This document shows, piece after piece, positions 20,784-32,900 of a stretch of DNA of 64,000 nt. The notes under the pieces are model-generated. The model saw only the letters and a list, made by a program, of their open reading frames with translations. It did no database searches and was not told the DNA's origin. Made by a program: the position numbers and the translations under genes. Position 1 is the stretch's first letter. Each line of letters starts with the position of its first letter. The DNA lies in contig CAKOGP040000001.1 in assembly GCA_933822405.4 (NCBI GenBank), forward strand, positions 195,083 to 259,082, written 5' to 3'. This stretch comes from Cylindrotheca closterium (taxonomy: Eukaryota; Bacillariophyta; Bacillariophyceae; Bacillariales; Bacillariaceae).

Positions 20784-21478
20784 TCTTAGTTGATTGATCT
20801 TGATGTCAGCAAGTCGGTGGGAACGTGATGAGGGTTTTCTCTTGCATTTGGTTTCGGTTGACGGAAGCACGCATCTCAGTCGGGATTGAATTTGGAGAAG
20901 CGAAGCGATGAAGACATCAGCTGCCCTTTTAGCGCCGCCAAAAAAATCTGCTCAGGGAACCATAAATGAAAATGCTACGAGTTACCATTTCGCGTACTGT
21001 AGACTCGAAAAATATTGTGACAGTTTCGAGATCGTACGCGTGGACATTGTCGGTATTCGTTCCTACTAAATAATTCAAATCTGGAATCTTTTGAATTTTT
21101 AATTAGGCATGACCACGTGCAGATTCCTGTGATCCTCTGAACCTCCTTTTTGAAGGGAGGAAGTTGCTGAGGCGGTGGTGGAGAAGAAAGGTGGTACCAT
21201 ACGACTGTTCCACGATCCGAATGTCGGCAGTAGCAGCTAATAAGAAAGAAGTAGAGTAAGGTTGAAAGAAAATTAATTGTGCAGTTAGTAATAGGCACAT
21301 CTATACCATATGCTCCCCATCGTGGTAATTTGATGCTCATGCCATGGCAATGCTTTGTGTTTGAAAAGTGTATTGTAAAAAGTAGGCATTGCCAGTGTGA
21401 TGTAGTTACAGCCTCTTGTAGAGGAGGCGCTCTGTTTTTGAAGTAGCTTGAATTCTGAGTTTGTCGTAATCCCAGAAC
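20784..21478. other. intergenic, nothing assignable
   Basis: 695 bp lie between the Vma12-like gene and cyclin copy 2, which are both on the minus strand. An ATG-started minus-strand frame at 20975-21340 (121 codons) has no motif and irregular composition. No RNA gene or repeat was recognised. Confidence 0.4.
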
Positions 21479-22565
21479 CTAGCTCATGGGGGTCATTACG
21501 GAAACAGGAGATGTAGTGCGTATCGCATCACTTTCTGCCTTTCTTGGTGTTCTGTCTCCTTCCTCGGCGGCTGCTGGCACGTGTCCATTAGCCTGCATAA
21601 AGATCAAATGTAGACGGTCTCTGCATTCACGAACCTTCGATGTATCGTAATCAAAGAGTGACCTTGGGACCGGTCCCATCAAATTGGGATAGTATTCATC
21701 ATGGATTGGTGCTTTGTCTTTATCGTTTGGTGATCTGCGTTGCAGTGCGTTCATGATTGATGCAATAGCAACTTCAGAGGACTTGTAGTCAACAAAGTAG
21801 TAATCCATGATGGACAACTCCACCATGAATTGAGACACATCAAGGAGTTCTGTATCTTCAATGCCAATCAAGTAGAGGAAGTGTTTCACAAAAGCCTGTG
21901 GACTCGGAGGATGGACATGCCACTGCAAGCGTTGCAATATATCATTTTCCATCTCTTCCATTTCCGTGAGGGTGAAGAATCCTCGGCTAAGCTGTAGGAT
22001 CGAATCCATGGTTGATTTGGATCCTGGGATCAGTAGGTGCTTGTACACATTCAGCTTGATGGAGAGGTAGAGACAAGTCATAGCCAAAAGCTGAAACTTG
22101 TTCTTATCCACAGTGAATGGATAGTCTGCAAGATAGCGATCCAAGTGGTTCATTGCGATCGAAACCACTTCCCGTTGGAGTTGAAAATGATCCACAACTA
22201 GAAGTGCCGCAAAGGAGCGAAGTTAGAGTTATGAAAGATTTGGAGAAGATGTCAGAAGCCTTCCTCCATCATATCTCACCTTGATATGCCCATTCGCAGA
22301 TCTTCTCTCTCCAGTGCTTGTTGATCACAGAGGTCGGTGGTCCCCGGCATCGTTCTCCCTGTGCATTAACTTCGGTGTATTCACCATCTGCTCCCTTGCG
22401 CTTCTTTGGACTGGGAGGAGAAGATGCGTCGCTGTCCATTGGTTCTCCCGCCGAGGCCAGTTCCTCATTAGCTAAATGACGCAACCGGCCAAGGTAGTCT
22501 AGTGTTCTGTAAGACACATCCTCTTGTGTTAACAGAACGTTCAATCTCTCAACTGCATCTACCAT
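21479..22565 (-). CDS. cyclin, diatom-type (copy 2)
   Basis: Two exons, 22280-22565 and 21479-22197, with an 82-nt phase-1 intron after WAYQ encode 334 residues. Splicing gives EWAYQVVDHFQLQREVVSIA then MNHLDRYL, the cyclin-box start. The box continues with FQLLAMTCLYLSIKLNVYKH, LTEMEEMENDILQRLQWHVH and PPSPQAFVKHFLYL. The N-terminus has a basic KKRKG nuclear-type motif, and the C-terminus ends SPVSVMTPMS, like SPVSVTASIL in copy 1. The most family-like start is the ATG at 22565 (MVDAVERLNVLL, parallel to MTDKTNMLDKLRAL in copy 1). An in-frame ATG at 22670 would add a hydrophobic 35-residue extension that I consider less likely. Confidence 0.88.
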
Positions 22566-23730
22566 GATTGATGCAAAATTCGATTTTCGACTTGAAGCCG
22601 GCAATTTTATGAACCAAGCATTGGACAACACCACAAGCCACACGAAGCAGTTGTACAGCACTTTTGACATACGATAATCTGACGTATCGATTTGTACTAG
22701 AAGCCGACAACCTATTGACGACCACACCGTCTCTACGTAGATTCCGTACTAGATTGTACGAGTATCCTCAGGCCGCATACTTTTGCGCGTTAACTGTCGA
22801 GGTTGAATCAGATGAAAAACGCCTCGCTACGTCACAATTAACACCTTAACTAAAAAAGTTGCTGGCATAACGAGAAACATCGAGTTTACTAACTATATTA
22901 ATCTGTATCGTCCTCTTTCGCATAAACGCTTCCGCACAGATTTAGGATCTTTATGTGAGGAGAACTTGGGGGAACCTTGATCAGTGACGGTAGAAATCAT
23001 CATAGAAAATTGTGGCGGGAAAACTGGGCGAAACGAAAAATAAATCGAACTGCGTTAAATACGGATCCGACATCGAGATATTTTCCTCGAGATTTTGGGA
23101 GTCGAACAACGAGTGCCGTGATTTTCACTGGCAGATTAGACAAACAGACGGAACCGCAACCGGAATCACGGGCTCAAACAATCCAAAATGTATGGCGGAA
23201 ATGGCGATTTCAAAAACAAAACCAACCAATCAACTAAAAGATCCAAAGAATTTCCTTGCGGAGAATGTCCCATTTTTTATTAATGTCTGTCGTTCAAACC
23301 TCCTCCAAACTTCGCGCCCAAAAAAATGCTCCCGCGGAGGGCAAGGATCCTTCGAACAACCACCCTTGCGAATGTTCATCTGCAAGGATAACACAAACTC
23401 TTTCAAAGCTTCATCCAAAAACAACAATGCTGCATATAGCAGTTGACAATATGGAATAAGTTACACCTCAAATTAATATTAAATTACCCTGGTGCCATAC
23501 AGTACCGTACTGTACCGGTAGTCCTGTAGCAAACGGTTGGTAGTTTCGTCGTAACCGAAAATACGGGTAGTACTGGTACTGTACATGGAGTTACGTACAA
23601 ATGTGGGGCCAAAAAATAGCGCGCCATATTGAATACCGAGGCCGCGAGCAAAATCATCTCGTTGGAAAAAAATGCAATCGGTCCACCTGAGCTCATCCCT
23701 CAAAACCAATAATACAAAACCAAACTCCCA
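22566..23730. promoter_or_regulatory. divergent intergenic region, about 1.17 kb
   Basis: This region lies between the start codons of cyclin copy 2 and POLE2. GTAC-rich sequence with several short palindromes occurs at about 23500-23521 and 23570-23586. An open frame at 23012-23446 (plus) starts with GTG, is Asn/Ser-rich and shows no family features, so it is not called. Confidence 0.4.
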
Positions 23731-25218
23731 ATGAACCGTAAAAGACAATTCGTCCGTACCTGCAAAAAGCATGGATTGAACGTTCAACCAGCAGCCTTGC
23801 AATCCATGATAGAAGAAGTGAATAACGAGGAATCCTTGTTGCAAAGCTTGAAATGGATCAATCAAAATCTTCCTACCGGCAAACCAAAGATTGTGTCGCC
23901 AGAACTGTGGAAGCAGGCTTTTGAGGCTTGCATTGCACCACCGCCTACCTGCAAGAAAAGCACTGCTATTGAAAGAAAGTCACGTCCTTCGGCGGGGTTG
24001 GACAATAAATTGGTGGAATATGTTTCGGCGTTTGAAATGCCAAGATTAATGTACGACTCCTTGCGTCAACAATTTTACTTTTCCGACAAGAAGAGACCTC
24101 CTCTCTTTGGAACGGCGCAAGACAAGGTCGACATGATGACACAGCGTTATATGCTCATTCATCAACGTGTCGTCCGTCAAATGAACACACCTCTCACAAC
24201 GATTGATTTGTTGCTGGGGTCCACCGGCTCGAGATCGCGCAAGACCCAGGTTCTCTTGGGAATGCTCCACTATCACCCCGAAGGCCTCGAATTGGAAGAC
24301 CTGACAGGGACTATTGTCTTGAAGGGTCTTGATCAAGCTAACATTCAAAAGAGCGGCTTTTACTCGGAAGGGACCATTGTCATGGTAAATGGACAGCATG
24401 ACAGTGGTTACTTTTTTGTGGAGCGAATGGGCTTTCCCATGTTGGAACCCAAAGCTGAAACAGCTCCATATTTGCCTCCCAGAAAGAGGTTTGTTGGCAG
24501 AGATAGCGATCAGCCATTGATCATTTACAGCATGTCCAACATTGAATTGGATGATTCCGAAAAGCGCAAGACCTTGGAAGAGTTGATTGATCAGATTGCG
24601 GACGAACCAAGGGAAGCCCTTTTGGTCTTGTTTGGAAATTTTTCCACCACATCATTGTCTCTTTCGGGTGCATTGGACGAGCTGGCAAGCATGCTCGAAG
24701 AAATGCCGCCAAATATTTCTGTGGTGGTTCTACCAGGTCCAAAAGATACTCCATCGCAATGCTGGCCTTTACCAGCCATGAAATCACATTCGTTGTCTCG
24801 TCTTCCTCGAGTCCAACTTGCCAGCAATCCGTGCAAGATTCGCTATGCGGATAAGGAATTGGTGTTGGTCCGCAAGGATTTAATTCGAGACCATCTCCAC
24901 AGTCAAGTCTTGAACATTTCTGGCTCCACGAGCAGTCTGGCATCACGAGTTTTCAACACCACGTTAAGTCAGGGACATATTATGCCGCAGACGCCAATTT
25001 ATTGGAACTATGATCACGCAATGCATTTGTACCCGTTGCCAGAATTGATTCTTATGGCATTGGATAATGGTGAGGAACCTGTCAAGTTTTCAAGAGACGG
25101 TTGCCACATTGTCAGCCCTGGCGAGCAATGGGCCAAGGTTTCCATGTCAAGAAATGGACAGGCACATGTGCAGTTCTCTCAAGACAAGCTTGACGAATCA
25201 TCGGACGAGGACCTCTAG
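23731..25218 (+). CDS. POLE2: DNA polymerase epsilon subunit 2 (B subunit)
   Basis: A 495-residue single-exon protein, close to the 520-530 of animal POLE2. The N-terminal helical domain (residues 1-75) precedes an OB-fold region with LGMLHYHPEGLELEDLTGTI and SEGTIVMVNGQHDSGYFFVE then RMGFPMLEP. The C-terminal calcineurin-like domain includes LLVLFGNFSTTS, ISVVVLPGPKDTP and RVQLASNPCKIRY, then RDGCHIVSPGEQWAKVSM near the end. The family lost phosphoesterase metal ligands, and the present sequence keeps only the fold. It stabilises the replicative leading-strand polymerase in the nucleus. Only 98 bp separate its stop codon from that of the convergent EGF-repeat gene. Confidence 0.93.
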   Translation: MNRKRQFVRTCKKHGLNVQPAALQSMIEEVNNEESLLQSLKWINQNLPTGKPKIVSPELWKQAFEACIAPPPTCKKSTAIERKSRPSAGLDNKLVEYVSAFEMPRLMYDSLRQQFYFSDKKRPPLFGTAQDKVDMMTQRYMLIHQRVVRQMNTPLTTIDLLLGSTGSRSRKTQVLLGMLHYHPEGLELEDLTGTIVLKGLDQANIQKSGFYSEGTIVMVNGQHDSGYFFVERMGFPMLEPKAETAPYLPPRKRFVGRDSDQPLIIYSMSNIELDDSEKRKTLEELIDQIADEPREALLVLFGNFSTTSLSLSGALDELASMLEEMPPNISVVVLPGPKDTPSQCWPLPAMKSHSLSRLPRVQLASNPCKIRYADKELVLVRKDLIRDHLHSQVLNISGSTSSLASRVFNTTLSQGHIMPQTPIYWNYDHAMHLYPLPELILMALDNGEEPVKFSRDGCHIVSPGEQWAKVSMSRNGQAHVQFSQDKLDESSDEDL

Positions 25219-25316
25219 AGCTCAATTCTGGAATTAGTAGCTAATAAATATTAAGCAGATGGGGAACAGATAGAAAAGTAAAGAGATTGTGGTACAGTAA
25301 CCCATAGTCTTTCGAA

Positions 25317-27124
25317 TTATATTAACTCTACGTCTTCGAGCGAATAGAGAGACACATCATCATCGTCCTTGCCTAATGCCCGAATGGGATCGTCCAAGTA
25401 GAGAGGAGCTTTGGGCATTTCGACAATCACCCTTCGTAGTGCTCGTCTTTGCACCAACCCAAAACTCAAGCAAGTGGTAATGGCCAAAGCCATGAGAATA
25501 AAGCCAAAGACAGTAGCAGCGGAAGCCGCAATTCCCAACCCAGATGTTTCTTCAATGACCAGAACAGGTTGCCCAATAAACTCACAATGCGGTCCTCTGT
25601 ACCCATTGGGACATTGACATGCCGGAAAACTGTATCAATTACGCATTGGTGAGAAAGGTCAGAATGCAAATGGGGCTCTCAGTCACCTTCAAACACACTT
25701 ACGTTCGTCCGTTCTCCTCAATTTCAACACAAATTGCGTCATTGACACAGTAGATAGACGAAGCTGCTCCATCGTACATTTGAAATGCCGCATCCGCCGT
25801 AGTGCAAACTGTCATCTTGTGATGTTGACAGAATTCTCCTACGTCATTCTGGTCTTCTCGATATTCCTCATCGCATTCACAGGTCCAATCTTTGCTTCCT
25901 GCCTCCTGAACGCATTTGGAGCCGTGTACACAGATATGTTGTCCATTGCCGCAGTCCTCGTACTTGTATTCGCATTTCGGACCAGTCCATCCATCGGGAC
26001 AAACACAACGGTCTTCGACTCCCAAAGCCTCGTCGGACGAGTCGATGACACTTCGGACACATGTGCCACCGTTGAGACACATATCGACGCCACAGTTTTC
26101 GGCTTCAGAGGTTGCTTGCTCATAACTTGCAAACTCACAGGATGCCCCACGCCAGTCTTCAGTACAGTCACAGGAGAACGAACTAAACGCAGAGAGGAAC
26201 TGGATGTGAGTTATTCTTTCATCACGCTAACATCATCTGGTACTTGTGGCCGACTTACCCATTGCCATTGTCAACGCATGCTGCCCCATTCAAACATGTT
26301 TTTGAATCGTCGCAACGAACTGACAATTCTTTATCGCACGAGCTTCCCATGAACCGTCTGTCGGGGTCATTGGTTTGAGAACAGTCGCAATATGCCTCGC
26401 CTTGATCTGTTTGGATACATGGCGACCCATTGAAGCAAACTTTATCGCCACAATTCACACCCGAATCTAGTTCGCAAAGGCTACCGTGAAAGCGATCACT
26501 GCATTCGCAAAAGTTATCTTCATTATCATCCACCTTGCAGACACCGCCATTTTTGCATGAGATGCCCTGGCTATGATCACAGGCAACTTCTTTTGAGTGT
26601 TCATTTTGGCAATACTTTCCAGTGTAGTAATTGTCCCCGTCACTAGCTGCACTGCAATTGCACTCATACTGCTGATTTCCAAAATCATCTTGACCGGTAG
26701 GCACACAAGGAGCGCCGTGATAGCAATTGTGCAAATCCGAAGCATCCCCACAACTTTCAAAAGCTACGCCACAGGTCAATCCAGTGAATCCTTTGTCACA
26801 AGCACAATGATAGTTGTCTTGGCTCAGATTATCATTATGAAATGGAAGATCACTGCCATCAACTTCTTTTGGGTGGTCATCGAAAGAAGCCCTTCCGGCA
26901 ACGCATTTTGATTCATTTATGCATCTCAAAGAACATTCAGCATCTCCGCGTGCAACAGCCATGACTACGGACAGTATCAGCAATATAGATGTGCTGGAAA
27001 CATTTGGTTTGATCTGACGTTGGCGACGCCGTAGGTTCCGTTGATTTTGATGATGATGGTGCATCTCGATGTAAGGATCCTTTCTTATTAGTGAAACTCC
27101 GCCCAACTTGGTGAAGAGTTCCAT
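25317..27124 (-). CDS. EGF-repeat single-pass membrane protein (copy A)
   Basis: Three exons, 26259-27124, 25703-26182 and 25317-25629, with introns of 76 and 73 nt give 552 residues. A basic N-terminus leads into a signal peptide (SSTSILLILSVVMAVARGDA). The ectodomain is a series of Cys-rich EGF-like modules, e.g. CKNGGVCKVDDNEDNFCECS and CVCPDGWTGPKC. Some are enlarged by polar inserts as in CYHGAPCVPTGQDDFG. One transmembrane helix (AATVFGFILMALAITTCLSF) and a 45-residue acidic cytosolic tail close the protein. Start choice is uncertain: ATGs at 27124 and 27064 both keep the signal peptide. EGF arrays usually mediate adhesion or ligand contacts. A paralogue is divergent at 27370. Confidence 0.85.
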
Positions 27125-27369
27125 TGACACTGCAGAGGTTCGAAAAAAATTCAAATTTTTCCGAGTATTCGAAGTAATCCAAAATTTAAACGGCTACTGC
27201 GCGCGCATGCGAGGATGCCAATGATCGGCCGTTTTAAATACCCACCTACGAAAATCGGTCCCACCAGTACTGACTCCGATCCCGCCGGTATCCCGCGAAG
27301 CCTGCCCGACCCACTGCTTCCAATCCAAAATTTGATTTGCCCTCATTCAAAGAAAACATAATCACCACC
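27125..27369. promoter_or_regulatory. shared promoter region of two EGF-repeat paralogues
   Basis: 245 bp lie between divergent start codons of related genes, which makes common control likely. It contains an alternating purine/pyrimidine GCGCGCATGCG stretch near 27199-27210. Confidence 0.4.
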
Positions 27370-29373
27370 ATGAAAGTCTCATCCATCCTTTCTACCTGTG
27401 TGCTTCTCCTTTCACAAGCAGCAGCAGAGAAATGCGGCAACTTGAACTGTGCTCGTAATGATATCCCATGCGTGGAGGGAGAGGCAGACTTTTCCGTCTT
27501 TCCAACCGACATTAATGGTCAAGCATTTCCATTTTTAAGAAATACAATCCAAAGTGGAAGTCACTGCGTCTGTCCCGAAGGAAAGACTGGATTGCGTTGC
27601 GCAAGAAGTTATGAGACATGCGAAGGAAACGACCACGTCTGTTTCCATGGAGGAAAATGTATTCCAGGCTTGAACGCAACAGTCGAAGATTCTAAACTAT
27701 TTTGTGATTGTTCGAATGCCTTTCACAATGGACTTCCATACAGAGGAAAGTTCTGTGAAGTGGAACTCGAAGAGTGTGCCGCCGATTCTGATATTTATTG
27801 CGCCAACAATGGTAATTGCAAAGACGACTTTGAATCCAAGTTGCGCCCATGCGATTGTCCATACAAAATGCGAGGAGCACACTGTGAGTTTGACGATGGT
27901 CATGTTCCTGAATGCAAGCTTGAGTGCGACAACGGTAAGTCATCTATTTTAGACCCATTTGTTGACCAGGTAATGATATCTAACTTCATCACGCAGGAGG
28001 TGTTTGTGCACGAGGTGTCAAGTCGTATGAGAATGCCATGTATGACGACTTTTGGGCCCAACATGACGGAAACTTTCAATACTGTGCTTGTCAAAGAGGC
28101 TTTTACGGTACTCGATGCGAGGCACAAGCCACTGATTGTGGCGATGGACAATGTTTCCACGGTGGTAAATGTATTCAAACTCTGAACGGAAGGAACAAGA
28201 CCATCTTTGCATGTGATTGCGCGGAAGCCACAAAAGATGGACTCAAGTACGCTGGCCAATTCTGCCAAAGTCCTTCCACTCAAACGTGCGAGCAAGGAGA
28301 AGACAATGGCAATGGGCAATTGTTCTGCACAAACAACGGTATGTATCCTTTTCATCGCGACGCTGTGCATATCATTGTTGGATCAACACTTACCTTGTTA
28401 TGATTTCAACCAGGGAAATGCAAATCCAACCCTCACGAAGGGTGTGACTGTGAGGGTGACTATCACGGTGCATCCTGTGAACATCCAGGAAGCGCAGCGA
28501 TTGATGATGTACCGAAGTGCGCATTGCAGTGTAAAAATGGAGGCTCGTGCCGAATTGGTCAAAAGGATACGTCTCTCTTTTCTCAATTCGGTGCCGACAT
28601 GGAAAAATATAACCAAACCAATATTGACTTTCAACATTGCGTTTGTCCCGATGGATACTTTGGTGTCCAGTGCGAACATCAATTGGATGTCTGTCCCGGA
28701 GGAGAGCACGTCTGTCTACATGGTTCAAAATGTGTAGCCATTAACGAGTCTGATCCAGACACCCTCGAACACAAGTGCGATTGTGAAGACAGTTTCGACT
28801 CCATTAATCAGTTCGCCGGAAAGTATTGCCAATTCGAAAGTACCGACATGTGCACGAAGAATGGAAAGCCAGGACTGAGTAATGCAAAGAATGCTTTCTG
28901 TGTCAATGGTGGTACGTTTGGTGCTTCTAGAATGCTGGGCGCAAGTGATTTGTTTTGTCATCTCTAACCTTTTGTTTGTGACATCAGGAAAATGCAAATC
29001 TACTGTAGATGATGATCAGCAGCGTCACCCTGGTTGCGACTGCCCTGACAAGTACACTGGTGACCACTGCGAATTCATCGTTGGAAGGGAACCTGCCGCA
29101 TCCCAAACTCTTTCCTCAGTGGGAGGTGAAGAAAAGGCAGACATGGATCTTCTAGCCGCCCTTGCTGTTATTCTCGCGGCATTGATTGTGGCCATTGCCG
29201 CCATGCTCTACATGGCCAAGAAAAAGACCAAGGCCGACAAGGCAACTGACGACACGGTCGAAAAGGCAGAGGAAGATCAGGATGTGGTAGTAGAAGAACT
29301 TCCCTCCCCAGAAAAGAAGGGTTACGAGGCGCCTGACACCAGCGGCCAACTTCGCACTGTAGAAATCATCTAG
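27370..29373 (+). CDS. EGF-repeat single-pass membrane protein (copy B)
   Basis: Four exons, 27370-27934, 27997-28338, 28414-28911 and 28988-29373, with introns of 62, 75 and 76 nt, all in phase 1 and all placed inside a Cys-N-[GN]-G motif, encode 596 residues. A signal peptide (KVSSILSTCVLLLSQAAAEK) is followed by about ten EGF-like modules such as CVCPEGKTGLRCARSYETC and CVCPDGYFGVQCEHQLDVC. One helix (LLAALAVILAALIVAIAAML) and a Lys/Glu-rich tail ending GQLRTVEII follow. Module order parallels copy A at the N-terminus (C-V-x-G-x-A-x-F then C-x-x-x-N/D-H), showing an inverted duplication. A cell-surface adhesion or receptor role is inferred only. Confidence 0.87.
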
Positions 29374-29997
29374 AAAACAAGGCACACAGGTATTCAAGCT
29401 TTTGTGATTACTAAATTAAATTCATATGTACATTTTACTCTCTCTTATGTTGGTGTACTGTAGGTGTTGTTCTTGGGCTTTTGGATTCAGTGAGTGGTAA
29501 GCGTTTTGGAGACCAAACAACGCAATGTGGCCAGATCACTTCGTACAGAATGATATATAGAGCTACTACTAGCTGTGCATCCATTTCTTGTAGTCATGGA
29601 AGTTGAATACGCTTGCCTCACAACGCAAGGCAAGCAAGGCTGATCATCGTGTCTTGCAGTACCGGTATAACTAAAACTGGAAGGTGAAATAGAGTCTGTC
29701 ACTGTCTGTACTTTCATACGTCGGACATCAACATAGAAAAGGGGGCTAGTCTACTATGGGACTGATGCTTCGTATGGTATACGTTGCATCGTAGGTCACT
29801 TCACATCTTCATTTGGGGGAGAACACCTCCATCGTACATATTGTAAAAAGTTGATCACGGAAGCCAGCCCCAACGGTCGCTCTAAATAGGGCTAATGACA
29901 TACTCACTGATACAAGTGTAGTGAAGATCACCTCAACAGCGCATAGAGTCTATTTCTTCAGAATCAACAGAATCAACACCAGTAGAGACTTGGCACC
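29374..29997. other. intergenic with one GTAC-rich patch
   Basis: 624 bp lie between the EGF copy B stop and the C2-protein start. CAGTACCGGTA occurs near 29658-29667, followed by GGAAGGTGAA. No coding or RNA gene was recognised. The last 100 bp probably hold the downstream promoter and 5' UTR. Confidence 0.4.
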
Positions 29998-32900
29998 ATG
30001 TCGATAGCCTCCTCTCCAAATAGAAGGTACAAGCTGAGCTCCCTTCGATACTGGGAGATCAAAATGATGCCTACGGAGAGAAAGGAATACGCGGGTCACT
30101 TGATGCCAACCTTCCGCGGGTCAATTGCAAAATTTGGATACAAAGGAAAAAACAGGCGGATCACCATCGAGACTTATACTCCACACGCACCAGAAGAAAC
30201 AGCGGAACCACGAGAATCTTCTATTGATAATGAGAGATCATTTAATAAGATGATGGCAGGCAGGTCAAGCAAAGCAGGGATTCAAGCCAATATGCTGGGG
30301 GAAGAAGATATTATTCTCTTTCGAATGTTCAAGGCGAGGCCAACGAAATCGAAAATGGCTAAGAATACAGTAGACGATGGACAATGGGGTAAGTGTGAGC
30401 CAAACAATGAAAGTAGTCGTGGTTTAGTTGCTGCATGATGGACCTGTGTTCTCATATGCGATTTCTGTTTGTTCTTTCAAAAAGACCTCGAATCACTAGC
30501 CGATTTTTCATTAGATGTCGATGGTGAAGAGGGAAAAGAATTCCATTGGCATGAAAAATATAGGATGCGACTCTTCTATGTCAATATTGTAAGCTCTGCT
30601 GGTAAATCCTGTCGACTGAAACTTGGAGTTGGAAATGATACGAAGATTCGGACAATGACCTTTGATACGGAAGCTGAAAACGAAAGCTTCATGGAAGTAT
30701 TCCGCGCAATGAAAGACTTGCAAAAGGAAAGAGCGGATAGACTGGCAGCAGAATACAAGGAGAAAAACCCCAACCTGTCAAACAAGGGCAAGGACTCCTC
30801 AAGCAAGGGCAAAGAACTCTTGGCTGTTGACGAGGATGAAACAGACTCATCAGACGTATTACGTGCAAACAAAAGTCAAGATGCAAATGATGACGAGATC
30901 GATGACGAGGAGTCTATCATTAGGGCTCCTACTACTCCTGCAGGTCCTCCTCCTACGGGCCTAAAGAAACTGAGAGCAAGTGGCTTGAAGTCTGTGAAAT
31001 CTATGAGACCCAATATGTCATCAGTGCGACTTCCAAAACCAAAGATGCCAAGTATGCCAAATCTGAAAAAAAGATCAAATGCGCTTCAATTACTCGAAGA
31101 AAGTGGCGAGACTATTGATCTGTTAATAGAGGTTGTGTCGGCATGCAATCTTCCCGCTGCTGATAAGCACAAATCTGATCCCTATGTGCGGATATTCGAT
31201 GGCGACACTGTTGTCCACAAGACGAAGCACATTTTGAAAACGTAAGCGTTTCCTCTATCGTCTCTACATTATGCCGATTCCAATATGCTTTTCCTAACAC
31301 AACTCTCGCAAACTTGATCTGTACAGCTTGAATCCAGTATGGACACTGTCACAAAATTGCTTCTTCCTATATCGGCCAGCAGCCGAAGTCTTTTTCGAAT
31401 CACCTGAACTTGTTTTCGAAATCCGTGATTGGGATGCAATTGGAAAGGACACAACGCTTGGGACAGTCAGTGTCAACAAGCAAGATATCATCAAGGGGGA
31501 CGGAGGGAGAAAGGAATACAAGATTATCTTGAATAGCGAGTTTGCGAAACCGAACGATGATCCAGTGAGTACATGATGCACTTTTCGGAGACCCTTTCGT
31601 TGCCACTATAATCAGCTCATGCTCTTGCAAAATATAGATACTACTTGCCCTTCGATTCCGCCAGGCGACTGATAAGGACATTGAATTCATGAAGGCTTAC
31701 GCGATGAACAGAAAGAAGAACAACAAAGCGGTATTCGCTGACGAAACCTGTGTGCCGCCGAAAGTTCACAGAGAAGTTAACAAGCTGAAAGTGTTGAAGA
31801 AAGGTAAATGATCCGATTTTATTTCCAAGCCATTCCTTCTCCCAGAATATTGACTAAAACTTTTGTTTGCATTCCACCAACTTCAGAGAAACACGGAACG
31901 ACAAAGGTTAGTATGATATTGTTTAGACCATCAGTTGACTTCAATGAATTGAGCTCACCCCAGTCCGCTTACAGTTTTTGGTGAAGCCAGGACCAGACCC
32001 CGACCCTGATCGTGCAGACAAAACGAAGTGGATGAACTACTTTGAAATCGAGTCGGAGGTTGTGGAACCATCAAGAGAATGGATAGAAGCTGGCTCTGGA
32101 TCGCTGGGGAAACTTTATGTCGAAGTGTTGCATTGCGACGACCTGCCAAATCTTGATTTTAGTATTACAGGAAGAAATAAAACCGATCCGTTTGTCTGCC
32201 TTGTATTTGAGGACGCGATCGGCCATACGGACGTGTTGAATGACCTTCTGTCACCGAGGTGGATGCCGTGGACACAGCGTGCGTTTGTTTTCAATATATT
32301 ACATCCAAATTCACAGGTGCGTCAGATGGTCGTATTCTATTGTCTTAGTTTGCTTTTGACTCACCAAGTTGTACTGCCATTCGCTCAGCTTTTTATCGGA
32401 GTGTTTGACTTCGATACCGCAGATCCAAACCATGATGTCGTGGGCCGTGCAACATGTAACATTACCAATTTTCACCCCGACACAATTTACACAGTGAAGT
32501 ATAAACTTCATTCTGTAATCAACTTCGAAAGGAAGGTTCGGGGGACAATCACGCTGCGCATAAGGGTTGAATGGAACAATCCGAGAAAGGCCTTGCTCTC
32601 TGGTTATTCTCTCTCGCGGGAACCGGAGTACATCTCCGTGGCGAAGAAGGCATTCTTCCGGACTGTATCTTTTACGCTAACTGAAGAGGTATGGTTGGTT
32701 CGGCGCTTCGAAGGCACGAATGTAGACTGGCTCTCTCACTCCTGCTGTTTTGTTTGTACTATAGCCTAGCCCGTACAAGTTAAGCTTGAACACGATGTCT
32801 TCTTACATCAACGAGTTGTGGACATATTGGGAATTCACGCATATCATCGAGTACTTTATGTGCCTCCTTCTGTGGAAGTCGCATTTTCGTCTGCGGCTAT

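Noticed and set aside
20975..21340. 121-codon minus-strand frame with an ATG between the Vma12-like gene and cyclin copy 2
   Set aside because: It has no recognisable domain and irregular composition. I tested it as a missing first exon for the Vma12-like gene and found no convincing donor/acceptor pair in frame.
22566..22670. N-terminal extension of cyclin copy 2 from an ATG at 22670
   Set aside because: It would add a hydrophobic segment unlike any cyclin start, while the ATG at 22565 gives an N-terminus parallel to copy 1.
23012..23446. 144-codon plus-strand frame upstream of POLE2
   Set aside because: It begins with GTG, has Asn/Ser/Lys-rich random composition and no motif or splice-supported extension. 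It lies in a region expected to be promoter.
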